Shown: positions 53,661-63,719 of the stretch, one piece after another | Layout of the letters: each line of letters starts with the position of its first letter | Numbering within the stretch: position 1 is the stretch's first letter | DNA from: Bradyrhizobium ontarionense | GTDB taxonomy: Bacteria; Pseudomonadota; Alphaproteobacteria; Rhizobiales; Xanthobacteraceae | Reading direction: 5' to 3' | Assembly (NCBI RefSeq): GCF_021088345.1 | Contig: NZ_CP088156.1 | Coordinates: 7,369,001-7,433,000 of the forward strand | DNA: 64,000 nucleotides | The notes under the pieces: generated by a model | What the model saw: only the letters and a program-made list of their open reading frames with translations | Told to the model about the DNA's origin: nothing | Databases searched by the model: none | Position numbers and translations under genes: made by a program

Positions 53661-54043
53661 GGATTCACGATCGTGGCGACACCCTCGATCTCGATCAGCA
53701 TTGTCGGATCGGGCAGCGCGACCACGACGCAGGTGGTCCGCGCCGGGTAGGGCGCCGGCCCGAACGAAGCGGCATAGAGCCGGTTCATAGTCGCCACGTC
53801 CGAGGCGCGCGTCAGCAGCACGTTGACCTTGACGAGATCACGCAAGGCCGCGCCGCCTTCGGTCAGCACGCGGGTGAAGTTGGTGACGACGTTGGCGAAC
53901 TGCGCCTCGAAATCGTCGGGCAGGTTGCCGTGTGCGTCGAATCCGGGGATGCCGGAGACGAAGAGGAGATCGCCGACACGGGTGCCGAATGACAGCGGCG
54001 GGGCGTTGATGTGGGGTGGCGCGGGGATGTGGTGGATGGGCAT
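53657..54043 (-). CDS. RidA-family (YjgF/YER057c/UK114) protein
   Basis: A 128-residue protein with the RidA fold: PPLSFGTRVGDLLFVSGIPG, DDFEAQFANVVTNFTRVLTE, LRDLVKVNVLLTRASDVAT and YPARTTCVVVALPDPTMLIEIEG. The Arg of YPARTTC is the residue that in RidA binds the carboxylate of enamine/imine intermediates and is needed for deaminase activity. Such proteins hydrolyse reactive 2-aminoacrylate or related imines. ATG 54043 (after GACGGAAGCTCC) or ATG 54070 is the start. The stop codon lies inside a family E repeat. Confidence 0.9.
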   Translation of the reverse strand: MPIHHIPAPPHINAPPLSFGTRVGDLLFVSGIPGFDAHGNLPDDFEAQFANVVTNFTRVLTEGGAALRDLVKVNVLLTRASDVATMNRLYAASFGPAPYPARTTCVVVALPDPTMLIEIEGVATIVNP

Positions 54044-54133
54044 GGAGCTTCCGTCGAGGGCTTCGTTCAAAGCAAGCTGAAGCGGGTCTGCGGCGATGTG
54101 AAGTTGTGGAGCAAACAGCCAAGGTGATCAAAC

Positions 54134-54160
54134 AAAAAAGCCGGGCTTTCGCCCGGCTTT
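54134..54160 (-). terminator. Rho-independent terminator after thiC
   Basis: On the minus strand AAAGCCGGGC, loop GAAA, GCCCGGCTTTTTTG. It is 57 bases after the thiC stop and well formed, with a T-run. Confidence 0.88.
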
Positions 54161-54216
54161 AATGGATGGCCGGGTCAAGCCCGGCCATGACGGTGGAGAG
54201 AGTTGAGCAGGGCGCC

Positions 54217-56247
<2,031 letters not shown>

Positions 56248-56262
56248 AGAGAGAGCCGGGCA

Positions 56263-56871
56263 TCACGCCATCTCCCTGGTCGCGTCGAGCCAGGCGCGGA
56301 CGCGCGCGTCGGGGTCGGCGTTCTGGGTGACGTCGCTGACCACGGCGATGGAATCGGCGCCGGCGGCAAAGATTTCGGCGGCCTGCTCCAGCTTGATGCC
56401 GCCGATCGCGACCAGCGGAATGTGGCCGGCGCGCTTTTTCCATTCACCGATCTTCGCGATTCCCTGCGGGGCGAAGCGCATCGCCTTCAACGTGGTCGGG
56501 AAGATCGGGCCGAGCGCAACATAGTCGGGCTTGGCGGCGAGCGCGGTTTCCAGCTCGGCATCGTCATGGGTGGAGAGGCCGAGCGTGAGGCCGGCTTCCT
56601 TGATCGCGGCGATGTCGGCCTCGGCGAGATCCTCCTGGCCGAGATGGACATGCTGGGCGCCGGCGACGATCGCCGCGCGCCAGTAGTCGTTGACGATCAG
56701 CTTCGTCGTCGTGCCCTTGGTGATTTCAAGCGCGTCGGTGACGATCTGCAGCGCCTCGCCGTCGTTGAGATCCTTGGCGCGCAGCTGCACCGTGCCGACA
56801 CCGAGCTTGGTGAGGCGCTCGACCCAGGCGAGGGTGTCGACGACCGGATAGAAGCGATCAGGATACGGCAT
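56263..56871 (-). CDS. thiE: Thiamine-phosphate synthase ThiE
   Basis: A 202-residue TIM-barrel enzyme joining the pyrimidine and thiazole phosphates into thiamine phosphate. Visible motifs: [12 protein letters not shown] (Lys/Arg for diphosphate), [39 protein letters not shown] and [14 protein letters not shown]. It overlaps the end of thiG by 14 bases, so the genes are translationally coupled. ATG 56871 leads into [10 protein letters not shown], a canonical start. Confidence 0.95.
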   Translation of the reverse strand: MPYPDRFYPVVDTLAWVERLTKLGVGTVQLRAKDLNDGEALQIVTDALEITKGTTTKLIVNDYWRAAIVAGAQHVHLGQEDLAEADIAAIKEAGLTLGLSTHDDAELETALAAKPDYVALGPIFPTTLKAMRFAPQGIAKIGEWKKRAGHIPLVAIGGIKLEQAAEIFAAGADSIAVVSDVTQNADPDARVRAWLDATREMA

Positions 56872-57643
56872 GCCAGAACGGTGTCCCAACGACAGGGGTG
56901 GAGGGCGAGGCGAAATCGCGGGCGTCCATCAGCCCGGCCTCGTAGGCGGTGCGGCCGGCCTCGCAGCCGAGCCTGAAGGCGCGCGCCATCGCGACGGGAT
57001 CGGCGGCCTTGGCCACGGCGGTGTTGAGCAGCACCGCGTCGTAGCCGAGCTCCAGCGCTTCGGCCGCGTGAGAGGGCGCGCCCAGGCCGGCATCGACCAC
57101 CAGCGTGACGTCGGGCAGGCGGTCGCGCAGCAGCCTCAAGGCATCGCGGTTGATGATGCCTTTGGCTGAGCCGATCGGCGCCGCCCAGGGCATCACGACC
57201 TTGCAGCCGGCGTCGACCAGGCGCGTCGCCACCGAGAGATCCTCGGTACAATACGGAAACACCTCGAAGCCGTCCTTGATCAGGATGGTCGCCGCCTCGA
57301 CGAGACCGACGACGTCCGGCTGCAGGGTGTCGTTGTCGGCGATCACTTCGAGCTTGATCCAGCTGGTGCCGAACAGTTCGCGCGCGAGCTTCGCGGTGGT
57401 GACCGCCTCGCGCACGCTGCGGCAGCCGGCGGTGTTCGGCAGCACCGTCGCCCCGAGCTCGCGGATCAGCGTCCAGAACGCGTCGCCCGACTTGCCGCCC
57501 GCGGCCTCACGCCGCAGCGACACGGTGACGATCTCGGAGCCGGAGGCGCGGATCGCATCCTGCATGATCGCGGGCGAGGGATACAGCGCGGTGCCGATCA
57601 AGAGGCGCGAGGTGAAGGTCTTGTCGTAGAAAGTGGGCATCAT
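56858..57643 (-). CDS. thiG: Thiazole synthase ThiG
   Basis: A 261-residue TIM-barrel enzyme that makes the thiazole phosphate from deoxyxylulose phosphate, dehydroglycine and ThiS-thiocarboxylate. Signature segments: [47 protein letters not shown] (Schiff-base Lys), [14 protein letters not shown] and [22 protein letters not shown] without gaps. It is separated from thiS by a 346-base repeat region and overlaps thiE. Confidence 0.96.
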   Translation of the reverse strand: MMPTFYDKTFTSRLLIGTALYPSPAIMQDAIRASGSEIVTVSLRREAAGGKSGDAFWTLIRELGATVLPNTAGCRSVREAVTTAKLARELFGTSWIKLEVIADNDTLQPDVVGLVEAATILIKDGFEVFPYCTEDLSVATRLVDAGCKVVMPWAAPIGSAKGIINRDALRLLRDRLPDVTLVVDAGLGAPSHAAEALELGYDAVLLNTAVAKAADPVAMARAFRLGCEAGRTAYEAGLMDARDFASPSTPVVGTPFWHAVS

Positions 57644-57685
57644 TTGTCTCCGTCATTGCGGACGGTGTTCGCCGCAAATGGAGCT

Positions 57686-57940
57686 GTCATCCCCGCGCAG
57701 GCGGGGATCCAGTATTCCAGAGAAGGTTCGGTCAAGCGCATGGGCCGCGGCGTACTGGATCGCCCGATCAAGTCGGGCGATGACAGCTGTGTTTGTCGTG
57801 CTCGCCGTTTCCCATCGTCGTCCCGGCGAACGCCGGGACCCATACCGCGTGATCTCGCGGGGCGGCACGGCGGGAGAGACCGCGTTTCATTACAACAGCC
57901 GGTGGCTATGGGTCCCGGCGTGCGCCGGGACGACAGCTGA
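57686..57940. repeat. Repeat cluster inserted between thiS and thiG
   Basis: Includes GTCATCCCCGCGCAGGCGGGG, ATCGCCCGATCAAGTCGGGCGATGAC without a T-run, GTCGTCCCGGCGAACGCCGG with its partner CCGGCGTGCGCCGGGACGAC, and ATGGGTCCCGG. These are three hairpin units of the common Bradyrhizobium types. Confidence 0.85.
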
Positions 57941-57989
57941 GTGTGAGGTGGGAGCGAGGGTCTCATGACCATCAACAGCGACCGCATCA

Positions 57990-58187
57990 TCACCCTCCCT
58001 GCCGGGGGGTGATGATCTCGATCTCGTCGCCGGCGTTCAGCGCGGTCTCGGACCAGCGGCTCTTCGGCACAACGTCGTAGTTCAGCGCGATCGCAAAATG
58101 CGTGCCCTCATAGTCGAGCTCCGACAGCAGCGCGGCGACGCTGGTCGCGCTGATGTCGCGGGCCTCGCCATTGACGGTCACGCGCAT
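57990..58187 (-). CDS. thiS: Sulfur-carrier protein ThiS
   Basis: A 65-residue ubiquitin-like protein, ending in the required GG (TPRQGG). After adenylation the C-terminal Gly carries the thiocarboxylate used by ThiG. The start MRVTVNGEARDISATSVAAL is typical. It overlaps the 3' end of thiO by 10 bases. No thiF is seen in the window, so the activating enzyme is coded elsewhere. Confidence 0.95.
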   Translation of the reverse strand: MRVTVNGEARDISATSVAALLSELDYEGTHFAIALNYDVVPKSRWSETALNAGDEIEIITPRQGG

Positions 58188-59194
58188 CGCATCACCTCGT
58201 TGTCGATCTGGCCGCGCTCTACGTAGTTCAGCGTCGCCTGCGCCAGGCTGGGGGCGATCAGGAAGCCGTGGCGATAGAGGCCGTTGACGCGGATCTCGTG
58301 CTCGCCGGCAACGGTGATGCGGGGCAGATTGTCGGGATAGGCCGGCCGCAGGCCGGAGCCGAATTCGAGGATGCGGGCCTCGCCGAACGCCGGATGCACC
58401 GAATAGGCGGCGCCCAACAGCTCAAGCGCCGAGCGCAAGCTGATGCCGGTGTCCTCGGCCTCGAGCGAGGTCGCGCCCAGCATGAACAGATTGTCGGCGC
58501 GGGGGATCAGATACAGCGGCCAGCGCGGATGCATCAGGCGGACGGGGCGGGCGAGGCTGACTTCCGATGTCTCGATCAGGATCATCTCGCCCTTGACGCC
58601 GCGCAAGCTGGGCTCGACGTCGCGCGCCTCGAGCCCGCGGCAGTCGATCACGAGGCCGTCGAGATCCGAAGCCTTCACGTCGCTGTTGAACAGCACGCGG
58701 CCGCCGGCCTCGATGATGCGCTGATGCAGCTTCGGCAGCACGCGGCGCGGCTCGACATGGCCCTCGGCCGGATAGAACAGGCCCTCGCGGAAACGTCCTT
58801 CCAGCGACGGCTCGAGCGCGGCGAGCGCGGCCGCATCGAGCCGCTGATAGTCGGAGGTCCGCCGTGCGAACCGATCGTAGTCGGCGCGGTCGCGCGCATG
58901 CGCGATCACCAGCGAGCCGTTGAACGGCGTGTCCGGCAGCTCGCGGCGCCAGATCTCGAGCGAGGCCAGCCCAAGCCGGCTGATGACGGGCTCGGCGACC
59001 TCGCTCTCGCAATAGGGCGCCAGCATGCCGCCGGCCCAATGGCTGGTGGAGAGAATGAGATCGGCGTCGCTGCGCTCGTGCAGGGTCACGGCATGGCCGG
59101 CCCGCGCGAACAGCAAGGCCTGCCAGGCCCCGGCAATGCCGGCGCCGATGATGGATACGGGGCGATCCCCGCGATTCGTGGTTGTCTGCTGCAT
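58178..59194 (-). CDS. thiO: Glycine oxidase ThiO
   Basis: A 338-residue flavoenzyme that oxidises glycine to the iminoglycine used for thiazole synthesis. FAD-binding motif: VSIIGAGIAGAWQALLFARAG (GxGxxG). Further family segments: SHWAGGMLAPYCESEVAEP, VIDCRGLEARD, GEMILIETSEV and ENGLYRHGF-like VNGLYRHGFLIAPSL. ATG 59194 follows AAGGGACAGGG, inside the riboswitch region. First gene of the thi operon. Confidence 0.94.
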   Translation of the reverse strand: MQQTTTNRGDRPVSIIGAGIAGAWQALLFARAGHAVTLHERSDADLILSTSHWAGGMLAPYCESEVAEPVISRLGLASLEIWRRELPDTPFNGSLVIAHARDRADYDRFARRTSDYQRLDAAALAALEPSLEGRFREGLFYPAEGHVEPRRVLPKLHQRIIEAGGRVLFNSDVKASDLDGLVIDCRGLEARDVEPSLRGVKGEMILIETSEVSLARPVRLMHPRWPLYLIPRADNLFMLGATSLEAEDTGISLRSALELLGAAYSVHPAFGEARILEFGSGLRPAYPDNLPRITVAGEHEIRVNGLYRHGFLIAPSLAQATLNYVERGQIDNEVMRCA

Positions 59195-59199
59195 CCCTG

Positions 59200-59286
59200 T
59201 CCCTTCGCCGGCATGACCCGGATCAGGTTCAAAGGGTCACCGCACATCGCTGCGGTATCTCAGCTCCCCTCGGAGCTCCCCTCGGA
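59200..59286 (-). promoter_or_regulatory. TPP riboswitch (THI box)
   Basis: Minus-strand sequence contains the conserved GGGGAGCTGAGATACCGCAG, then GTGACCCTTTGAACCTGATC, CGGGTCATGCCGGCGAAGGG. These are the CUGAGA and ACCUGAUC..GGGU..UGCC.GCGAAGGGA signatures of the aptamer. The last part, AAGGGACAGGG, is also the ribosome site of thiO, so binding of thiamine diphosphate would hide it. A duplicated CGAGGGGAGCTC lies at the 5' side. Confidence 0.97.
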
Positions 59287-59371
59287 ACGCTCTTAAAATA
59301 GACCGATATGCCCCGGTGTCAACGGAGTGTCACGGAAAGACAATGCCGATGACCCTGGGAACCAATTGGCG

Positions 59372-60199
59372 TCAGTGCGCCCGCGCGTGGCGGCCGGTTG
59401 CAATCTTCGGCGTGATGTCGAGCGGGGCGTTCGCCCGGTCGGCCCGGCCGACGGGCCGCGCGTCGGCGAGCCGCTGCCGCTTGGTCTCCTCGTAATACCC
59501 CCTGGCGAAATAGTGCACGGTGCGATCGTGGTCGCCGTGGGCGGCCCGGTAGGCGCCGGCGAGATAGCGCACGCCATAGGTGAGGTTGGTGTTGGGGTCG
59601 TGCAGGCCCTGTGCGTCGCCGGTGTAGCCGAGGCCGCGCGCGGTGCCGAGCTTGATCTGCATCAGCCCGATGCAGCCGCAGCTGCCGACGAGGTCCTTCT
59701 GATATTTGCTCTCGCGCACGATCACGCGGTGGATCAGCGATTCCGGAATGTTGTTGGCGGCGGCGTGGACCGCGACCAGCGCATCGATGTGCGGATGGCC
59801 GGTGTTCATGTGCTTCGGCTTGGCCTCGGCCGCTCGTCGCTCGCCGTCGTGGGTGTCGGCGGCGGGCGCATCGCTCGGCGCCGCCTCGATGTCCGCCGGC
59901 TGCGCGGTGGCATTCGCATCCACGGGCCGCGAGGGGTCGGCGCCGCTCACGGCCTCGATCGCCTCGGCCTCGCGCGCAGCCTTGGTGACGGCGCTGCGGG
60001 CGGCGAATTCCTTGACGGTGTCACTATGGACATGGGCGAGCTTCAGGGCAGGACCGGGCTTTGCGGCCGATTTGCCGGATTTCGTCTTGGCCGCCGCGCT
60101 CTCCGATGCCGTGCCGGGATCCTCAGCTCCCATGGCGAGCGGCAGGTGGCCGGTCATCGCAAGGCCTGCGATGCAGGCCGTCAGCACAAGACGTCTCAT
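59372..60199 (-). CDS. Lytic transglycosylase, SLT domain
   Basis: A 275-residue exported enzyme. Signal peptide ending at LAMGAE, an Ala-rich linker to residue 130, then the SLT domain: IDALVAVHAAANNIPESLIH, RVIVRESKYQKDLVGS (catalytic Glu), GCIGLMQIKLGTARGLGYTG and NLTYGVRYLAGAYRAAHGDH. It cleaves peptidoglycan. The domain order (N-terminal linker, C-terminal catalysis) is as in PilT-/Slt70-related small transglycosylases. Transcribed away from the polytopic membrane-protein gene that starts at 60413. Confidence 0.92.
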   Translation of the reverse strand: MRRLVLTACIAGLAMTGHLPLAMGAEDPGTASESAAAKTKSGKSAAKPGPALKLAHVHSDTVKEFAARSAVTKAAREAEAIEAVSGADPSRPVDANATAQPADIEAAPSDAPAADTHDGERRAAEAKPKHMNTGHPHIDALVAVHAAANNIPESLIHRVIVRESKYQKDLVGSCGCIGLMQIKLGTARGLGYTGDAQGLHDPNTNLTYGVRYLAGAYRAAHGDHDRTVHYFARGYYEETKRQRLADARPVGRADRANAPLDITPKIATGRHARAH

Positions 60200-60412
60200 G
60201 TGTCAGGATCCCCCGGGAACCACGCGCGCATGCCAAGCAGCCCCCCGGCATGCGTTCACAGTTTACGCACCGTAATTGGTGCAAACGCCGGGCGATAATA
60301 TGGCGGAAATGGGGCGACGGACGCCGTGCGACCACGGGTAGGGCATCGGTTTACCCCGAATTATACCGGGCATGATTGGCTGGCCGAGGTCTCCAGTCAG
60401 GTCCATGCCGCG

Positions 60413-61900
60413 ATGACGCTCTCCGTCACCCACACCGAAGTGAGCGCCCGGCCGGCGCACGGGTTGCTGCCGCTGTGGGTCGGTGCCGGCGTCTATGCGC
60501 TGCTGCTGATCGCCGGCAACCGGCTGCTCAACGATCCCGACACGCTGTGGCAGATCACGGTGGGGCAATGGATCATCGATCACCGCGCGGTGCCGGAGGT
60601 CGACGTCTATTCGTTCACGATGCGCGGTGCGCCGTGGATGTCGACGCAGTGGCTTGCCCAGGTCGCCTATGCCGGGGCCCATGCGCTGGCTGGCTGGACC
60701 GGACCGGTGGTGCTGGCGGCGTCTGCGATCGCGCTGGCCTTCGCGCTGTTCGCGCGGCTGTTCGGCCGGCACCTGCGCGACAGTACGACGCTGGTGTTCG
60801 TGGTCGCGGCATTCCTGCTTTGCCTGCCGCATCTGCTGGCGCGGCCGCACGCGCTGGCCTTCCCGGTCCTGGTGGCCTGGATCGCGGGGCTGATCGATGC
60901 CGCCGATCGCAAGGACGCGCCGCGGCCTGCGCTCGTGCTGCTGGTCTCATTGTGGGCCAATCTGCACGGCGGTTTCGTGTTCGGCCTGTTCTTTATCGCG
61001 CCGGCGGCGCTCGATGCGCTGGTGAATGCCGAGCCGTCGGCACGCCGCGTCCTGGCGCTGCGCTGGGCGATGTTCGCCGGTCTCGCGCTGCTTGCCAGCT
61101 GCTGTACGCCCTATGGCTGGAACGCGCTGCTCGCCTCGCAGAAGATCCTGTCGCTGGGGCAGGCGCTGCCGCTGATCGTCGAATGGAAGGCGGCCGACTT
61201 CCAGAGCCTCGGCCCGTTCGAGATCTGCCTGCTGCTCGCGATCGGCTTTGCGCTGTTCCACGGCATCAGGCTGCCGCCGGTGCGCATCCTGATGCTGCTT
61301 GGCCTCCTGCACATGGCGCTGGCGCAGGCGCGGGCCGCCGAGATCCTCGCGCTGGTCGGTCCGCTGGTGATCGCCGCGCCCCTGGGGCGGCAGATCGGCA
61401 CGCAGCCGGTGGATCCTGCGGCCGGCACCTTCCGCGCATTGATGATATCGGCTGTCGTGCTGGCGCTCGGCGCCGGCACGCTCGCATCGGTGTCGCTCCT
61501 CAACTTCGCGCCGAACCTGCGCGGCACGCCGGTGGCGGCCGTGACCGAGCTCAAGAAGCTCAACCTGACGCGCGTCCTCAATGACTATGATTTCGGCGGC
61601 TACCTGATCTCGACCGGTGTGGCGCCGTTCATCGACGGCCGCACCGAGCTCTATGGCGAGAAGTTCTTCGTCGACCACAACGCCGCGTCGGGGCTGATGG
61701 AGCCCGACAATCTGTTCCAGCTTCTGAAGGACTATGACATCGAGGCGACACTGCTGCGGACGCAGAGCGCGGCCACCAAGCTGCTCGATCATATCGACGG
61801 CTGGCAGAAGGTCTATTCGGACGACATCGCCACGATCCATCTGCGCAAGACCGGTGCCGGCCATACGACGGAACCGGCGTTGGATCCTCGCAGCAATTAA
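60413..61900 (+). CDS. Polytopic membrane protein, glycosyltransferase-39-like layout
   Basis: A protein of about 495 residues with roughly ten to twelve membrane segments. A short cytoplasmic or periplasmic loop LLNDPDTLWQITVGQWIIDH precedes TMRGAPWMSTQWLAQVAYAG, which resembles the first loop of GT-C fold enzymes that use lipid-linked sugars, where acidic residues act; here PDTL and PEVDVY are candidates. The C-terminal 110 residues are soluble (VLNDYDFGGYLISTGVAPFI, then DGRTELYGEKF). I do not know a function. ATG 60413 or GTG 60326 may start it. Confidence 0.82.
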   Translation: MTLSVTHTEVSARPAHGLLPLWVGAGVYALLLIAGNRLLNDPDTLWQITVGQWIIDHRAVPEVDVYSFTMRGAPWMSTQWLAQVAYAGAHALAGWTGPVVLAASAIALAFALFARLFGRHLRDSTTLVFVVAAFLLCLPHLLARPHALAFPVLVAWIAGLIDAADRKDAPRPALVLLVSLWANLHGGFVFGLFFIAPAALDALVNAEPSARRVLALRWAMFAGLALLASCCTPYGWNALLASQKILSLGQALPLIVEWKAADFQSLGPFEICLLLAIGFALFHGIRLPPVRILMLLGLLHMALAQARAAEILALVGPLVIAAPLGRQIGTQPVDPAAGTFRALMISAVVLALGAGTLASVSLLNFAPNLRGTPVAAVTELKKLNLTRVLNDYDFGGYLISTGVAPFIDGRTELYGEKFFVDHNAASGLMEPDNLFQLLKDYDIEATLLRTQSAATKLLDHIDGWQKVYSDDIATIHLRKTGAGHTTEPALDPRSN

Positions 61901-62102
61901 CTCAAAGTTGCCGAGCGCCCACCCGCTCCCCGGGGCGCCTCAAGTGACACTCATTTTTATCTCGAAGCGCTCGGACTGCGCACGTCGTGTCGCACGTGAC
62001 AACGCGGCGCGTGCAAACGCGTCGCCATGCAGCTATGATCGCAACTGTCAGTTCGACAGCATGCCTGACTCATTCAAAAAACGAACGGAGAGGGAGCGCG
62101 TC
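61901..62102. other. Intergenic, no gene seen
   Basis: About 200 bases. The segment before 62103 contains GGAGAGGGAGCGCGTC, the ribosome site of the zinc-ribbon gene. Confidence 0.5.
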
Positions 62103-62363
62103 ATGGCCTCGAAGGCAACCGACATTCTATCTGCCGTCAACGACACGGCCGACGACACGGTACAGGCTTCGGTTCGCGTGCTGGACCTGCCGCGCAACAA
62201 TCCCTGCGCCCAATGCGGCGAGGCGATCGCGTTGCCGGCATGGGTCGAGGCCGGCGAACGGCGGAAGTCCTACTTGTGGCACTGTCGCATGTGCGACTAT
62301 CGATTCGAGACCATCGCTTTCTATGCCGAGCCCATCGATCGCGACGATGCGCTGGCCGCGTAG
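62103..62363 (+). CDS. Small zinc-ribbon protein
   Basis: An 86-residue protein with one zinc-ribbon: NPCAQCGEAI and WHCRMCDYRFE (two CxxC pairs, 35 residues apart), preceded by a helical segment SKATDILSAVNDTADDTVQA. ATG 62103 follows a strong GGAGAGGGAG site; ATG 62061 is possible. It resembles small Bradyrhizobium hypothetical proteins. The metal site suggests binding to nucleic acid or a protein, nothing more specific. Confidence 0.8.
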   Translation: MASKATDILSAVNDTADDTVQASVRVLDLPRNNPCAQCGEAIALPAWVEAGERRKSYLWHCRMCDYRFETIAFYAEPIDRDDALAA

Positions 62364-62465
62364 TTGATGCGTTGGGGTAGTACAAGCCCGCCGCTTCCCC
62401 CGATAAGCTGACGAGAGCACGGATTTCTCGCAGATCGATGCGAACTGTTGCGGCGGTGACGGTAG

Positions 62466-62845
62466 GCTCCCTCTGCCCGTTCTTACGGGGCCGCGACGAG
62501 CTTCGCTCGCGCCGTGAGGGGGTTGGAGGGGCAGACGCGCGATCGGTGTCAGGGGTTAGACCTGTACCCCCTCCACCCGGATTGCATCTGGCGATGCAAT
62601 CCGACCTCTCCCCGCGAGCGGCACGGCGATCGCATATGACGATCTAGGTTTTGCGTCCAGCTCTCTTCGCGCCGTCATGGCCGGGCTTGTCCCGGCCATC
62701 CACGTCTTTGTTTGATCGAGAAAGGAAGTCGTGGGTGCCCGGGTCAAGCCCGGGCATGACGCGGTAACTAATTGGTAGGCTTGGTCGCCGCGACCGCCCC
62801 ATCGCGATCATATGCGATCGCCGTGCCGCAAGCGGGGAGAGGTGA
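62466..62845. repeat. Nested palindromic repeats (family B and hairpins)
   Basis: In the 754-base gap before the PRC-barrel gene. A family B element lies at 62466-62640. Its right arm CTCTCCCCGCGAGCGGCACG, GCGATCGCATATGA recurs inverted at 62810-62845 (TCATATGCGATCGC, CGTGCCGCAAGCGGGGAGAG). Between them are GTCATGGCCGGGCTTGTCCC...GGGTCAAGCCCGGGCATGAC hairpins. No gene is seen in the rest of the gap. Confidence 0.85.
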
Positions 62846-63117
62846 ACACTGAGCGAGCCGTAGGAGTCGTGCTTAAGCGCGCATGGCTCAATGGACAATA
62901 CCTGCTCGGCAATTCCTCTGTGAGGTTGCGCTCTCCCGGTTGAGCTTGAGGCTGTAATGGCCGTACCGGACATACGCACTCGGAACTGTCACACGGTAAC
63001 AGTATCGCACCGCACCGGGGCAGCTTGTCGCGCAACAGACGGAAATCGCAGGTTCCTGCGGAACACTGACTGGCCATTGCAGTTCTCTCGTCACCATTCA
63101 CTGAGAGGAGACACCCC

Positions 63118-63651
63118 ATGTTGATGAAGACTGTTGCGGCCGGCCTCGCCGGTTCCCTGCTGCTCGCGACCGCGGCGTTTGCTGCGGAGAGCACCACCAC
63201 GACCACCAGCACCACGACCCGTGCCGACACCACGGCGGCGTCCTATAAGGGTGACTGGCGCAGCTCGAAGCTGGTTGGCGTGAAGGTCTACAACAACAAC
63301 AACGAGAATGTCGGCTCGATCGACGATCTGCTGGTCGACAAGAGCGGTGCTGTCAAGGGTATCGTGATCGGCGTCGGCGGCTTCCTCGGAATGGGCGAGC
63401 ACCTCGTGGCCGTGTCGTTCGATCAGATCAAGTTCTCGGATCAGCCGGTGCCGTCGAACACCGCCTCGAACGCTCCGGCTACGGGCACGACCTCGTCAAC
63501 CACTCCGCCGGCCCCGACCACGACCGGTGCTGCGACGGGCACCTCGTCGTCGATGAGCTCCTCGACGAACCGCTGGTATCCCGACCACGCCATGATCAAC
63601 GCCAGCAAGGATCAGCTGAAGTCCATGCCCGAGTTCAAATATTCGGAGTAA
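63118..63651 (+). CDS. Exported PRC-barrel domain protein
   Basis: A 177-residue protein. Signal peptide ending at AAFAAE, a Thr/Ser/Asp-rich linker, a PRC-barrel domain (WRSSKLVGVKVYNNNNENVG, then SIDDLLVDKSGAVKGIVIGV, GGFLGMGEHLVAVSFDQIKF) and a Ser/Thr/Pro-rich stretch before a conserved-looking C terminus (HAMINASKDQLKSMPEFKYS). The pattern is common in rhizobial proteins of the cell envelope. GAGAGGAGACACCCC precedes ATG 63118. Confidence 0.9.
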   Translation: MLMKTVAAGLAGSLLLATAAFAAESTTTTTSTTTRADTTAASYKGDWRSSKLVGVKVYNNNNENVGSIDDLLVDKSGAVKGIVIGVGGFLGMGEHLVAVSFDQIKFSDQPVPSNTASNAPATGTTSSTTPPAPTTTGAATGTSSSMSSSTNRWYPDHAMINASKDQLKSMPEFKYSE

Positions 63652-63688
63652 TACGCGACTGATCGCCAACTGATCGATGTCATCGCGG

Positions 63689-63711
63689 CGCGCCCGGTTT
63701 GACCGGGCGCG
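63689..63711. terminator. Hairpin between convergent genes
   Basis: CGCGCCCGG, loop TTTGA, CCGGGCGCG, with GTTCGC after it. It lies between the PRC-barrel gene and the end of the sensor kinase gene. Confidence 0.6.
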
Positions 63712-63719
63712 TTCGCGCG

